Assembly: GCF_027924665.1 (NCBI RefSeq)
Contig: NZ_AP027043.1
Span: 1,612,001-1,676,000, forward strand
DNA length: 64,000 bases
From: Flavobacterium sp. GSB-24
Lineage (GTDB): Bacteria; Bacteroidota; Bacteroidia; Flavobacteriales; Flavobacteriaceae
Reading direction: 5' to 3'
Shown here: positions 1 through 8,644 of the stretch, piece by piece
Layout of the letters: each line of letters begins with the position of its first letter
Position numbering within the stretch: position 1 is the stretch's first letter
Notes under the pieces: generated by a model
Told to the model about the DNA's origin: nothing
The model's database searches: none
What the model saw: the letters and a program-made list of their open reading frames with translations, nothing else
Position numbers and translations under genes: made by a program

Positions 1-963
1 GAAGAAATTTATGCGCAAATAGAAAAAGATTTAATGGAAGCAAAAGCTGTACTTCCTAATAAAGTTGATGTTCCAACAGAGGGAGGTCGCCTTTCAAAAG
101 GAGCAGTACAGGCATTATTAGGTAAAGTTTATTTGTATGAGGGTAAAAATTCATTAGCAGCTGCCGAATTTGCAGACGTAAATGGTACACCTGGAGGAAC
201 TAGCATGTACGGTTACAAATTGTTAACTAAATTCTCTGATTTATGGGTAATCAGTAACAAATTTAACTCAGAAGCTATTATCGAAATCATGCATACAGAT
301 AAAAGTAATGCAGACTGGGGATTCTGGGGAGGCGGAGCTGACGAAGGAAACTCTGTAAATATCATGGTTGGCCCAAGAGGATATGGTAGATCTGACTTAA
401 CATTACCAGATTATATTTCAGGATGGAGTTTTAATCCAGTAACTCAAAGTTTATACGATGCTTTAAAAGGAGACCCGCGTTTTAATTCTACAATTTTTGA
501 TTTACGTGCTCTTAAAGCATCAGGAGCAGCAGATTATGCGCCTGGTGATCAAGATACAGGATATTTCTTAAAGAAATTTATGCCTTTAAATTCAGACACA
601 TCTACAGGCGGAGGAGCAACAGCTTTAAATTACAAACAAGATACTTATGCAATTCGTTTAGCAGATACTTACTTAATGGAAGCAGAAGCATTAGGAGGAA
701 CTGGAGCTAGAGCACAAGCTTTATTAGATGCAGTAAGAGCTAGAGTTGGATTGGCTTCAGTGCCAGTATCATTAGATGCAATTGCTAACGAGCGAAGATT
801 AGAATTGGCTGGTGAAGGACACCGCTGGTTCGACTTAGTTAGAACTGGAAAAGCAGCGACTGTTCTTGCTGGTGACGGATTTGTTGCTGGTAAAAATGAA
901 GTTTGGCCTATTCCACAAAAGGACTTAGAAAATACTCAGTTAGTTCAAAATCCTAATTATTAA
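1..963 (+). CDS. SusD/RagB-family glycan-binding lipoprotein, C-terminal part
   Basis: The reading frame is open from base 1, so the N-terminus, including the lipoprotein signal, lies outside the window. What remains is the C-terminal SusD region: a TPR-like stretch near the start (GAVQALLGKVYLYEGKN), the loop domain, and the family end signature NERRLELAGEGHRWFDLVRTG close to the C-terminus. SusD proteins sit on the cell surface and form the lid of a SusC TonB-dependent transporter, so a susC gene should lie just upstream. The neighbouring GH30, GH16 and GH3 genes suggest that the ligand is a beta-glucan. The family call is certain; the substrate is inferred from context. Confidence 0.93.
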   Translation, partial: EEIYAQIEKDLMEAKAVLPNKVDVPTEGGRLSKGAVQALLGKVYLYEGKNSLAAAEFADVNGTPGGTSMYGYKLLTKFSDLWVISNKFNSEAIIEIMHTDKSNADWGFWGGGADEGNSVNIMVGPRGYGRSDLTLPDYISGWSFNPVTQSLYDALKGDPRFNSTIFDLRALKASGAADYAPGDQDTGYFLKKFMPLNSDTSTGGGATALNYKQDTYAIRLADTYLMEAEALGGTGARAQALLDAVRARVGLASVPVSLDAIANERRLELAGEGHRWFDLVRTGKAATVLAGDGFVAGKNEVWPIPQKDLENTQLVQNPNY

Positions 964-982
964 TTAGTTAATACAATATCAT

Positions 983-1867
983 ATGAAAATAAATTTAATA
1001 AAAAAACAAGGTTTTTTAGCATTGTTTTTTATGGCAGCAGTATTAAGTTTAACTAGCTGTCAGCCTGAAGATTCTGTTACTAATAATGGATTAACTGATG
1101 ATAATGTTGATGCATCTTTTACGATTACACCTGTTGAAGGAAAAGTAAATACTTATAAGTTGGTGGCTCAGCCAAAAGGAGTTTTAAAATCATTATGGGA
1201 TACAGGAGCAGGAGCTTATGTAGGTAAAATGGAAGAAGAAATTTCTTTGCCAGATGCTGGAACTTACACTATTGTACATACTGCGATAGGTAGAGGAGGT
1301 GCTGAGGCTACAGCTTCAAAAGAAGTAGTAGTTGCAACATCAGATCCTTTAAAAGGAAATTTAGTGCAAGGTGGTTCTTTTGCCACTGCTGAAGATCAAG
1401 CAAAATGGACTGTACTAAAACTTAGTGCTACAGGTGCGGCATTTTGGTCATTTGCTAATAACAGTGCAACCATTCACTCTCCAGGAGGATGGGCACAAGA
1501 AGGAATCTACCAAGCAATTGATGTTGTAAAAGACAAAGAGTATACGATAGACATGAAAGTTTCTTCTACTAGTGGTTCTGATGAAACTTGGTTTGAAGTT
1601 TACGCTGGTAAATCAGCTCCACAACCTGGAGTTGAATACAAAGACAATAAAGTGATGGGATTAAGTACTTGGGATGGTTGTGCAAAATCAGGTTTTTCAG
1701 GAATGCTTTCTGTAGTTGGATGTGTGAAAAACGACGCAACAGGTACAGTTTCAAATGTTGTAAAATTCAATGAAAGTGGAAAAATCTATTTACTAATCCG
1801 TTCTGGTGGTAATACTTTTACAAAAGATGGAATCACAGTATCAAAAGTTGAATTCCGAGGAAAATAA
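983..1867 (+). CDS. Surface lipoprotein with PKD-like and CBM-like regions, probable glycan-binding protein
   Basis: This 294-residue protein starts with a lipoprotein signal ending in SLTSC (Cys at about residue 26). Residues 40-118 read like a PKD/Ig-type beta domain (SFTITPVEG, then DAGTYTIVHTAIGRGG). Residues about 127-292 resemble a jelly-roll carbohydrate-binding module: it opens with NLVQGGSFATAEDQAKW and is rich in aromatic residues. It follows SusD by 19 bases and is followed by a terminator. This is the slot of SusE/SusF-type surface glycan-binding proteins, so binding of the locus's glucan at the cell surface is likely. No catalytic motif was seen. The ligand is inferred from position only. 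Confidence 0.75.
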   Translation: MKINLIKKQGFLALFFMAAVLSLTSCQPEDSVTNNGLTDDNVDASFTITPVEGKVNTYKLVAQPKGVLKSLWDTGAGAYVGKMEEEISLPDAGTYTIVHTAIGRGGAEATASKEVVVATSDPLKGNLVQGGSFATAEDQAKWTVLKLSATGAAFWSFANNSATIHSPGGWAQEGIYQAIDVVKDKEYTIDMKVSSTSGSDETWFEVYAGKSAPQPGVEYKDNKVMGLSTWDGCAKSGFSGMLSVVGCVKNDATGTVSNVVKFNESGKIYLLIRSGGNTFTKDGITVSKVEFRGK

Positions 1868-1905
1868 AGAGTTAAGTTAAGTTTAAGTTTAAGTTTGGTT
1901 GTAAG

Positions 1906-1940
1906 TAGCCCATAATCATTATGAGTATGGGCTATTTTTT
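1906..1940 (+). terminator. Intrinsic terminator after the SusD/lipoprotein genes
   Basis: A perfect 9-bp stem (TAGCCCATA / TATGGGCTA) with an 11-base loop is followed by a T-run. It separates the transport and binding genes from the hydrolase genes, which may be transcribed at a different level. Confidence 0.85.
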
Positions 1941-2021
1941 AAATTCTTTAAAAGAGATTAAAAAAATCAGTTTTAGATTTCTCCAAAACTTCAATTAAAA
2001 AACAATAATAATTGGGAGCGA

Positions 2022-3476
2022 ATGAAAAAAAATAGTCTAAAAATTTTATGCCTTTTGTTTACAGCTGCATGTTTTGCACAACAACCAAAAACAAAAAAAG
2101 AATTTACAACCAATGGTAAAAAAATAACCGTTTACACAACTGCAGAAAATTCGAAGTTACGATTAACATCTACAGATAACTTAACTTTTTCGGCTGCAAA
2201 ACAGCCCTTAGAAACAGAATTTTCGGTTTTTGTAGAACCTGCAAAAAAGTTTCAGACTTTTATGGGAATCGGCGGCGCTATTACAGATGCAAGTGCCGAA
2301 ATTTTTGCTAAACTTTCAAAAGAAAAACAAGCAGAATTCTTAGATGCTTATTACGATAAACAAAAAGGTATTGGCTATTCTTTGCTAAGAACAACAATTC
2401 AAAGTTCTGATTTTAGCAGTGGAAGCTATTCTTATATCGAAGAAGGAGATAAAGACCTGAAAACTTTTTCTATTGATCATGATAAGCAATATCGTATTCC
2501 TCTAATAAAACAAGCTATTCAAAAAGCAGGTGGAAAGTTAACAACTTATGCTGCGCCTTGGTCACCAAATGCTTTTATGAAAAGTAATAAAAATGTACTA
2601 AAAGGCGGAACACTGCTTCCAGAATACTATCAGACATGGGCAAATTTCTATGCGAAGTTTATTAAGGCATACGAAAAAGAAGGAATTCCGATTTGGGGAA
2701 CTTCTACACAAAACGAACCAATGGCTGTTCAGACTTGGGAATCTTGTATTTATACAGCAGAAGCTGAAAGAGATTTTATCAAAAACTATCTTGGGCCAAC
2801 TTTGAAAAAAGAAAATCTAGGGGATAAAAAAATTATAATTTGGGATCATAACCGCGATTTGATGAATTACCGTGCTAATGTAATTTACTCTGATCCAGAA
2901 GCATCAAAATACGTTTGGGGAATGGGGTTTCACTGGTACGAAACATGGTCTGGCGGTGCGCCGCTGTTTGATAATGTTGCTAAAGTAAATCAAGCATATC
3001 CAGACAAAAAACTAATGTTTACAGAAGGATGTATAGAAAAATTTGATGCATCAAAATATCAATTTTGGGGTAATGCAGAACGTTACGGAATCAATATGAT
3101 TAATGATTTTAATAACGGAACAGTTGCTTGGACAGATTGGAATATTTTATTAGATCAAAATGGAGGACCTAATCACGTTGGAAATTTCTGTTTTGCACCA
3201 ATTCATGCAGACACCACAACAGGGGAGTTAATTTACACACCATCGTATTATTACATCGGACACTTTTCTAAATTTATTCGTCTAAATGCGGTTCGTGTAA
3301 GTACTGCAGTAAGCAGAAGCGCATTATTAAGTACATCATTTTTAAATGCAGATGGAACTATGGCAACTATTGTTATGAACCAGTCGGCAAATGAACTTAC
3401 ATATAATTTGATTATTGGAGCTGAAAAAGCGGTAGTTAAAATTCCGCCACGAGCTATACAAACGCTTGTTTATTAA
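2022..3476 (+). CDS. GH30 glycoside hydrolase (copy 1, secreted)
   Basis: This 484-residue protein has a Sec signal peptide ending near CFAQQ. The rest is a GH30 (beta/alpha)8 barrel with its beta-sandwich. The acid/base Glu is E232 in the NEP motif, and the nucleophile Glu is E335 in FTEGCIE. GH30 retaining enzymes include beta-1,6-glucanases, beta-glucosidases and glucosylceramidases. With GH16 and GH3 neighbours, a beta-1,6-glucan or laminarin side-chain activity is most likely. It is a close tandem paralogue of the next gene. No type IX secretion C-terminal domain is visible, so periplasmic or outer-membrane location is expected. The subfamily was not assigned. Confidence 0.93.
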   Translation: MKKNSLKILCLLFTAACFAQQPKTKKEFTTNGKKITVYTTAENSKLRLTSTDNLTFSAAKQPLETEFSVFVEPAKKFQTFMGIGGAITDASAEIFAKLSKEKQAEFLDAYYDKQKGIGYSLLRTTIQSSDFSSGSYSYIEEGDKDLKTFSIDHDKQYRIPLIKQAIQKAGGKLTTYAAPWSPNAFMKSNKNVLKGGTLLPEYYQTWANFYAKFIKAYEKEGIPIWGTSTQNEPMAVQTWESCIYTAEAERDFIKNYLGPTLKKENLGDKKIIIWDHNRDLMNYRANVIYSDPEASKYVWGMGFHWYETWSGGAPLFDNVAKVNQAYPDKKLMFTEGCIEKFDASKYQFWGNAERYGINMINDFNNGTVAWTDWNILLDQNGGPNHVGNFCFAPIHADTTTGELIYTPSYYYIGHFSKFIRLNAVRVSTAVSRSALLSTSFLNADGTMATIVMNQSANELTYNLIIGAEKAVVKIPPRAIQTLVY

Positions 3477-3498
3477 TATTTTGTAGTAAAGTAAAGAA

Positions 3499-3540
3499 GA
3501 AGGCTAATCTGAATCATCCTTATTAGTCTTCTCTTACTTT
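3499..3540 (+). terminator. Probable intrinsic terminator between the first two GH30 genes
   Basis: A 10-bp stem with one G-T pair (GAAGGCTAAT / ATTAGTCTTC) is followed by a T-rich tract. It may only attenuate, since the next gene has the same direction and function. Confidence 0.65.
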
Positions 3541-3568
3541 TAATTTAAAAACTATTTTTTTAAACAAC

Positions 3569-5041
3569 ATGAAAACAACATCAAAACTATTTCTATCTGC
3601 CTTTATCTTAATACAATTAAGCTGTTTTACTTCAACAGTAACAGCTCAAAAAACCAATGCTTCATCGCAAAAAAAAAATAAAATAAAGGTTTTTACTACT
3701 GCCGAAAATACCAATTGGAATTTATCATTATCCAATGATTTAATTTCAAATAACAATACTACACAACAAAAAACTTCAACAGTATCTATAATTGTAAATA
3801 CTGAAAAAACAGATCAGACTTTCCTCGGAATTGGAGGAGCAATTACAGATGCAAGCGCGGAAGTTTTTGCTAAATTATCTCCAAAAAAACAAAGGGAATT
3901 TTTAAATGCTTACTACGACAAAACCAATGGCATTGGTTATTCTTTAGCCAGAACCAATATTCATAGCTGTGATTTTAGCAGCGATAGTTATACCTATATT
4001 GCTGAAGGAGACAAAGATCTGAAAACCTTCAATATCGATCACGATCGAAAATATAGAATTCCATTAATCAAAAAAGCAATTGAAACAGCCGGCGGAAAAC
4101 TAACATTATTTGCAAGTCCATGGAGTCCCCCAGCTTTCATGAAAGACAATAATGATATTTTGCACGGCGGCGTTTTATTGCCTGAGTTTGCTCCATCTTG
4201 GGCATTGTATTATGCCAAATTTATAAAAGCATACGAAAAAGAAGGAATTCCTATTTGGGGTTTAACAGTTCAAAATGAACCAATGGCCAAACAAAGCTGG
4301 GAATCTTGTATTTATACTCCAGAAGCAGAAAGAGATTTCCTTAAAAACCATCTTGGCCCAACTTTAGAAAAAGAAGGTCTAGGCTCCAAAAAGGTTATTA
4401 TTTGGGATCATAATAGGGGAGACATGCTGGAAAAACGTGCAAATCTTGTTTTTTCAGATCCTGAAGTTTCTAAATATGCTTGGGGAATTGGATTTCACTG
4501 GTATGAAACTTGGAACGGAGGTCCGCCTCAATTCGAATCTGTAGCAAAGGTTCATGAAGAATTTCCAAACAAAAATTTAATATTTACAGAAGGCTGTATT
4601 GAAAAATTTGACGCCAAAAAATATCAGTTTTGGGGAAATGCCGAGCGTTACGGAATCAATATGATTAATGATTTTAATAACGGAACAGTAGCATGGACAG
4701 ATTGGAATATTCTTTTAGACCAAAATGGAGGGCCAAATCATGTTGGTAATTTTTGCTTTGCACCAATCCATGCCGATACCACAAAAGACGAATTAATTTA
4801 TACGCCAATGTATTATTATATCGGGCATTTCTCAAAATTTATTAGACCAAATGCCAAAAGAGTAATAGAAACAATAAGCGATAAATCTTTATTGAGCACT
4901 TCTTTTAAAAATTCTGACGGACAATTGATTACTATCGTTATGAACCAATCTGAAAAAGAGATTGTTTATGCTATCGAAAATCAAACTACAAAAAATACTA
5001 TTACAATTCCAGCACATGCTATACAAACTGTAGTGTTTTAA
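3569..5041 (+). CDS. GH30 glycoside hydrolase (copy 2, secreted)
   Basis: This 490-residue tandem paralogue of the preceding gene has a signal peptide ending near TVTAQ. The acid/base is E237 (VQNEP) and the nucleophile is E341 (FTEGCIE). The region after the nucleophile is nearly identical to copy 1, including a 44-base stretch with no nucleotide difference. The N-terminal 80 residues diverge. The role is expected to be the same retaining beta-glucan hydrolysis, with possible division of labour in chain length or branch. It lies 30 bases before the third GH30 gene, so it is probably in the same transcript. Confidence 0.93.
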   Translation: MKTTSKLFLSAFILIQLSCFTSTVTAQKTNASSQKKNKIKVFTTAENTNWNLSLSNDLISNNNTTQQKTSTVSIIVNTEKTDQTFLGIGGAITDASAEVFAKLSPKKQREFLNAYYDKTNGIGYSLARTNIHSCDFSSDSYTYIAEGDKDLKTFNIDHDRKYRIPLIKKAIETAGGKLTLFASPWSPPAFMKDNNDILHGGVLLPEFAPSWALYYAKFIKAYEKEGIPIWGLTVQNEPMAKQSWESCIYTPEAERDFLKNHLGPTLEKEGLGSKKVIIWDHNRGDMLEKRANLVFSDPEVSKYAWGIGFHWYETWNGGPPQFESVAKVHEEFPNKNLIFTEGCIEKFDAKKYQFWGNAERYGINMINDFNNGTVAWTDWNILLDQNGGPNHVGNFCFAPIHADTTKDELIYTPMYYYIGHFSKFIRPNAKRVIETISDKSLLSTSFKNSDGQLITIVMNQSEKEIVYAIENQTTKNTITIPAHAIQTVVF

Positions 5042-5070
5042 TTGTGCACGCTAACTAAATAACCAAGAAT

Positions 5071-6546
5071 ATGAAATTGAATACCAAAAATACTATTAAA
5101 GCATTTTTCTTTATGGCAGCCATATTGGCACAAGTAAAATGCTCTACTTCAAATGATACGGTCGAAAATCCTCCAGTAGATCCACCTGTGGTAAATCCTC
5201 CAGTAGTGGTTACAAACGACGTCGATTTTTGGCTGACAAAATCAGATCAAACTGCTTTGCTGGCAAAACAGTCTGGAACATTAGGTTTTGGCACAACATC
5301 TAATTCATTTACAAATATTGAAGTAATCGATTCTCAAAAATATCAAACAATAGACGGTTTCGGTTATACTTTAACAGGCGGAAGTGCTTATGTGATTAAC
5401 AATTTAACCCCAGTTAAAAAAAGTGATCTTCTGAAGGAATTATTCGGAACTGGTGAAAATTCTATTGGAATAAGTTACCTAAGAATCAGTATTGGAGCTT
5501 CAGACTTAAATGCTTCACCTTTTACATATGATGATCTTGCAACAGGAGAAACAGATTTAGATTTGGCAAAATTCAGTTTAGAAAAAGATAAAAACGGAGT
5601 AATTGCACTTCTGAAAGAAATTTTGGCTATCAACCCTAAAATACCAATTTTGGCCACTCCTTGGACAGCCCCGCTTTGGATGAAAGATAAAGACAGTTTT
5701 ATAGGCGGTAAATTACAGCCTAAATATTATGATGTTTACGCAAAGTATTTTGTAAAATACATTCAGGCAATGAAGGCAGAAGGAATTACAATTGATGCTG
5801 TAACTCCACAAAACGAGCCATTGCACGACGGAAATAATCCAAGTATGTATATGTCTGCGGCAGAACAGACCGTTTTTATAAAAGCTAATTTAGGACCAGC
5901 GCTAAAAGCAGCAAATCTTGCAACAAAAATTATAGCTTACGATCATAACTGTGATAATCCAAATTATCCAAAAGCAATTTTGGCAGATGCCGATGCATTT
6001 TCGTTTGTCGATGGTTCTGCATTTCATTTATATGCGGGCGATATCAGCGCGCTTTTAAATGTTTACAATGCTTATCCGACTAAAAATATTTATTTTACAG
6101 AGCAATGGACTTCGTCGACCGGAGATTTTGGAGGAGATTTAAAATGGCATGTTCGAAACGTAATCATTGGTTCTATGAGAAATTATAGTAAAAATGCCTT
6201 AGAGTGGAATTTAGCCAATGATGGAGCATTCAAACCTCATACAGATGGAGGATGTTCAATGTGTAAAGGAGCTTTAACGATTACATCTAGTGAAAATTTT
6301 CAGAGAAATGTAGCGTATTATATTATTGCTCATGCTTCAAAATTTGTTCCGATGGGGTCTGTTAGAATTCAAAGTAATTCAAGTGGAGATTTACAAAATG
6401 TTGCATTCATTACACCGTCTGGTTCTAAAGTTTTGATTGTTGAAAATGATGGATCTGCAAACCAGACTTTCAATATAAAATATAATGGAAAATGGGTTAC
6501 AACTTCGTTAGACGGAGGATCTGTAGGAACTTACATTTGGAAATAA
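5071..6546 (+). CDS. GH30 glycoside hydrolase (copy 3, probable lipoprotein)
   Basis: This 491-residue protein belongs to a different GH30 branch from copies 1 and 2. It has an N-terminal hydrophobic segment ending in a Cys (KCSTSND), so it is probably a lipoprotein with a relaxed lipobox. A Pro/Val-rich linker follows (about residues 32-48). The barrel has acid/base E249 (TPQNEP) and nucleophile E344 (FTEQW). A conserved Cys pair (GGCSMCKGA), shared with copy 4, may form a disulfide. TPQNEPLH and FTEQ resemble bacterial beta-1,6-glucanases of the family, as far as I can judge by eye. Confidence 0.92.
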   Translation: MKLNTKNTIKAFFFMAAILAQVKCSTSNDTVENPPVDPPVVNPPVVVTNDVDFWLTKSDQTALLAKQSGTLGFGTTSNSFTNIEVIDSQKYQTIDGFGYTLTGGSAYVINNLTPVKKSDLLKELFGTGENSIGISYLRISIGASDLNASPFTYDDLATGETDLDLAKFSLEKDKNGVIALLKEILAINPKIPILATPWTAPLWMKDKDSFIGGKLQPKYYDVYAKYFVKYIQAMKAEGITIDAVTPQNEPLHDGNNPSMYMSAAEQTVFIKANLGPALKAANLATKIIAYDHNCDNPNYPKAILADADAFSFVDGSAFHLYAGDISALLNVYNAYPTKNIYFTEQWTSSTGDFGGDLKWHVRNVIIGSMRNYSKNALEWNLANDGAFKPHTDGGCSMCKGALTITSSENFQRNVAYYIIAHASKFVPMGSVRIQSNSSGDLQNVAFITPSGSKVLIVENDGSANQTFNIKYNGKWVTTSLDGGSVGTYIWK

Positions 6547-6658
6547 AGGCTTTAGTTTGAAATATTTTGACTTTAATAGTAACAAAAAGCAAAAAACAAA
6601 CAAATTATATCTATCTTGATATTCAATTTATTAACTACAAACCAATCTTAAATGAACC

Positions 6659-7735
6659 ATGAAAACAATCAATCTTGTAAATAAGGCAGGTGTGTTTACA
6701 CTAATCTTATTGTTTATATTTCAATCTTGCAGCAGTAACAATGATGCAGGCGATGATTCTTCGGTAAACGCTGCTCCTTCTAATCTTTCTGTACAAGTAG
6801 AACCTGTTGGTAAAACTGCAGAAAACCCAAATGGAGATGGAAGCGGGAAAGTACAATTGACTATCAGTGCTACTAATGCACAACTTTATAAAATATTGAT
6901 AAATAATGAACTTAAAGAGATTACTACAGGCAGTTTAACTTATGAATTTACAGCATCGGGAACTAAAAGTTATCCTATAATTGTTTCGGCTTACAACGGA
7001 TCAAAGTTTGTGAGCAGTTCAACTTCAGTAAATGTTTTTGTAGCCTGTAAAGTAATCTGGTCTGATGAATTTAATGTAGACGGATCTCCAGATTCTTCAA
7101 AATGGGGATATAATACAGGAACAGGTGACGGTTGGGGAAACAACGAATTAGAATATTACACCAATCGATCTGAGAATGTAAAAATTGAAAATGGAACCTT
7201 AAAGATTACAGCAATTAAAGAAAATTATTTAGGAAGCCAATATACGTCAACGAGAATGCTTACAAAAGGTAAATTTTCATTCAAATATGGAAGAGCCGAA
7301 GTTCGTGCGAAACTTCCAGTTGGCGGCGGAACTTGGCCTGCATTCTGGTTACTTGGAGATAATATTGATACTGTTGGATGGCCTGCCTGCGGAGAAATTG
7401 ATATTTTAGAATCAGTTGGAAACACCCCAAATGTAATTCACTCATCATTACATTCTCCAGGGCGTTCAGGAAATACCCCAGACACAAAAACAACAACTGC
7501 CGCAAACTCAACTACAGAATTTCATATTTATGCTGCCGAATGGAGTGCAGAAAGTATCAAATTTTATGTAGATGATAATTTATTCTATACTTACAAAAAT
7601 TCAAGTACAACTCCTTTTAACCAAAAGTTCTTCATCATTCTTAATTTAGCAATGGGAGGAAATTTTGGAGGAGCTGTAGATCCCAATTTTACAAGTGCGA
7701 CCTTCGAAGTTGATTATGTAAGAGTGTATAATTAA
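6659..7735 (+). CDS. GH16 endo-beta-1,3-glucanase (laminarinase-like) lipoprotein
   Basis: This 358-residue protein has a lipoprotein signal (FQSCSS, Cys at about residue 23). Residues about 38-125 look like a beta-sandwich module, and residues about 130-358 are a GH16 beta-jelly-roll. The catalytic signature GEIDILE places the nucleophile at E246, D248 between, and the acid/base at E251. The flanking SWNELEYYT-like and AMGGNFGG segments are typical of laminarinases. It would cut internal beta-1,3 bonds of laminarin or curdlan-like chains and feed the GH30 and GH3 enzymes. It is separated from the previous gene by 112 bases without an obvious terminator. Confidence 0.92.
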   Translation: MKTINLVNKAGVFTLILLFIFQSCSSNNDAGDDSSVNAAPSNLSVQVEPVGKTAENPNGDGSGKVQLTISATNAQLYKILINNELKEITTGSLTYEFTASGTKSYPIIVSAYNGSKFVSSSTSVNVFVACKVIWSDEFNVDGSPDSSKWGYNTGTGDGWGNNELEYYTNRSENVKIENGTLKITAIKENYLGSQYTSTRMLTKGKFSFKYGRAEVRAKLPVGGGTWPAFWLLGDNIDTVGWPACGEIDILESVGNTPNVIHSSLHSPGRSGNTPDTKTTTAANSTTEFHIYAAEWSAESIKFYVDDNLFYTYKNSSTTPFNQKFFIILNLAMGGNFGGAVDPNFTSATFEVDYVRVYN

Positions 7736-7807
7736 CATAACTTTTAAATAGATTTTTTTCTGTAAAGCTTGGGAAAAACTAGCTTTACAGATTAAAATTT
7801 TTTTAAC

Positions 7808-8644
7808 ATGAAAAAGATAAACAAACTTGTTTTAGCAGCGCTGTTTTTGGCAGTAAACTCATTTTATGGTCAAAACCTAAAAATCATGACCTATAATATC
7901 CGCTTAGATGTTGCTTCAGATGGAGAAAACGCCTGGCCAAACCGAAAAGATTATTTTACTTCTCAAATTGGTTTTTACAGCCCGGATATTTTTGGAGTGC
8001 AGGAAGCAACACCCAATCAAGTTATTGATATAGCATTGGCTTTGCCAAAATACAACAAATTTGGAATCGGCAGAGAAGAAGGAGGTTTAGGAGAAGCATC
8101 TTCGATTTACTATAAAAAAGATCGTTTTAAAGTAGAACAATCTAATACTTTTTGGTTATCAGAAACGCCAAACGTGGTTTCAAGAGGATGGGATGCAGCT
8201 TGTAATAGAGTTTGCACTTATGGACTCTTTAAAGATTTAAAAACGAAAAAAACATTTTGGGTTTTTAATCTTCACTTAGATCACATGGGAGAAGTTGCCA
8301 GAGTAAAAGGTGTACAGCTCGTTCTTTCTAAAATAAAAGAAATAAATACTAAAAACTATCCCGTTTTTTTAATGGGTGATTTTAACTCAGAGCCTAATAC
8401 GCCGCAAATTGCCGAAATCAAAAAAGTAATGGATGATACTAAAGATGTTTCAAAAGAAAAGCCTTTTGGTCCATCTGGAACTTTTAATGATTTTAAACAT
8501 AATGAACCCGTAACATTATTATTAGATTACATCTTTATATCAAAAAATAGCGGACTTACAATTCAGAAACATGCAGTGTTAAGTGATTCTAAAGATTTAA
8601 AATATCCGTCGGATCATTTACCTGTTTTAATAGAAATAGATTAA
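7808..8644 (+). CDS. Secreted endonuclease/exonuclease/phosphatase (EEP) family hydrolase
   Basis: This 278-residue protein has a signal peptide ending at SFYGQ. EEP catalytic motifs are all present: the YNIRLD Asn, VQE (metal Glu), HLDHMG, GDFNSEP (Asp and Asn) and SDHLPV (Asp-His pair). The superfamily uses Mg2+ to cleave phosphodiester or phosphomonoester bonds in nucleic acids, inositol phosphates or sphingomyelin. Its substrate here is unknown. It sits inside the glucan locus, and its stop codon overlaps the start of the next GH30 gene by one base (TAATG), which suggests translational coupling. A role on phosphorylated or lipid-linked glucan is only a guess. Confidence 0.88.
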   Translation: MKKINKLVLAALFLAVNSFYGQNLKIMTYNIRLDVASDGENAWPNRKDYFTSQIGFYSPDIFGVQEATPNQVIDIALALPKYNKFGIGREEGGLGEASSIYYKKDRFKVEQSNTFWLSETPNVVSRGWDAACNRVCTYGLFKDLKTKKTFWVFNLHLDHMGEVARVKGVQLVLSKIKEINTKNYPVFLMGDFNSEPNTPQIAEIKKVMDDTKDVSKEKPFGPSGTFNDFKHNEPVTLLLDYIFISKNSGLTIQKHAVLSDSKDLKYPSDHLPVLIEID

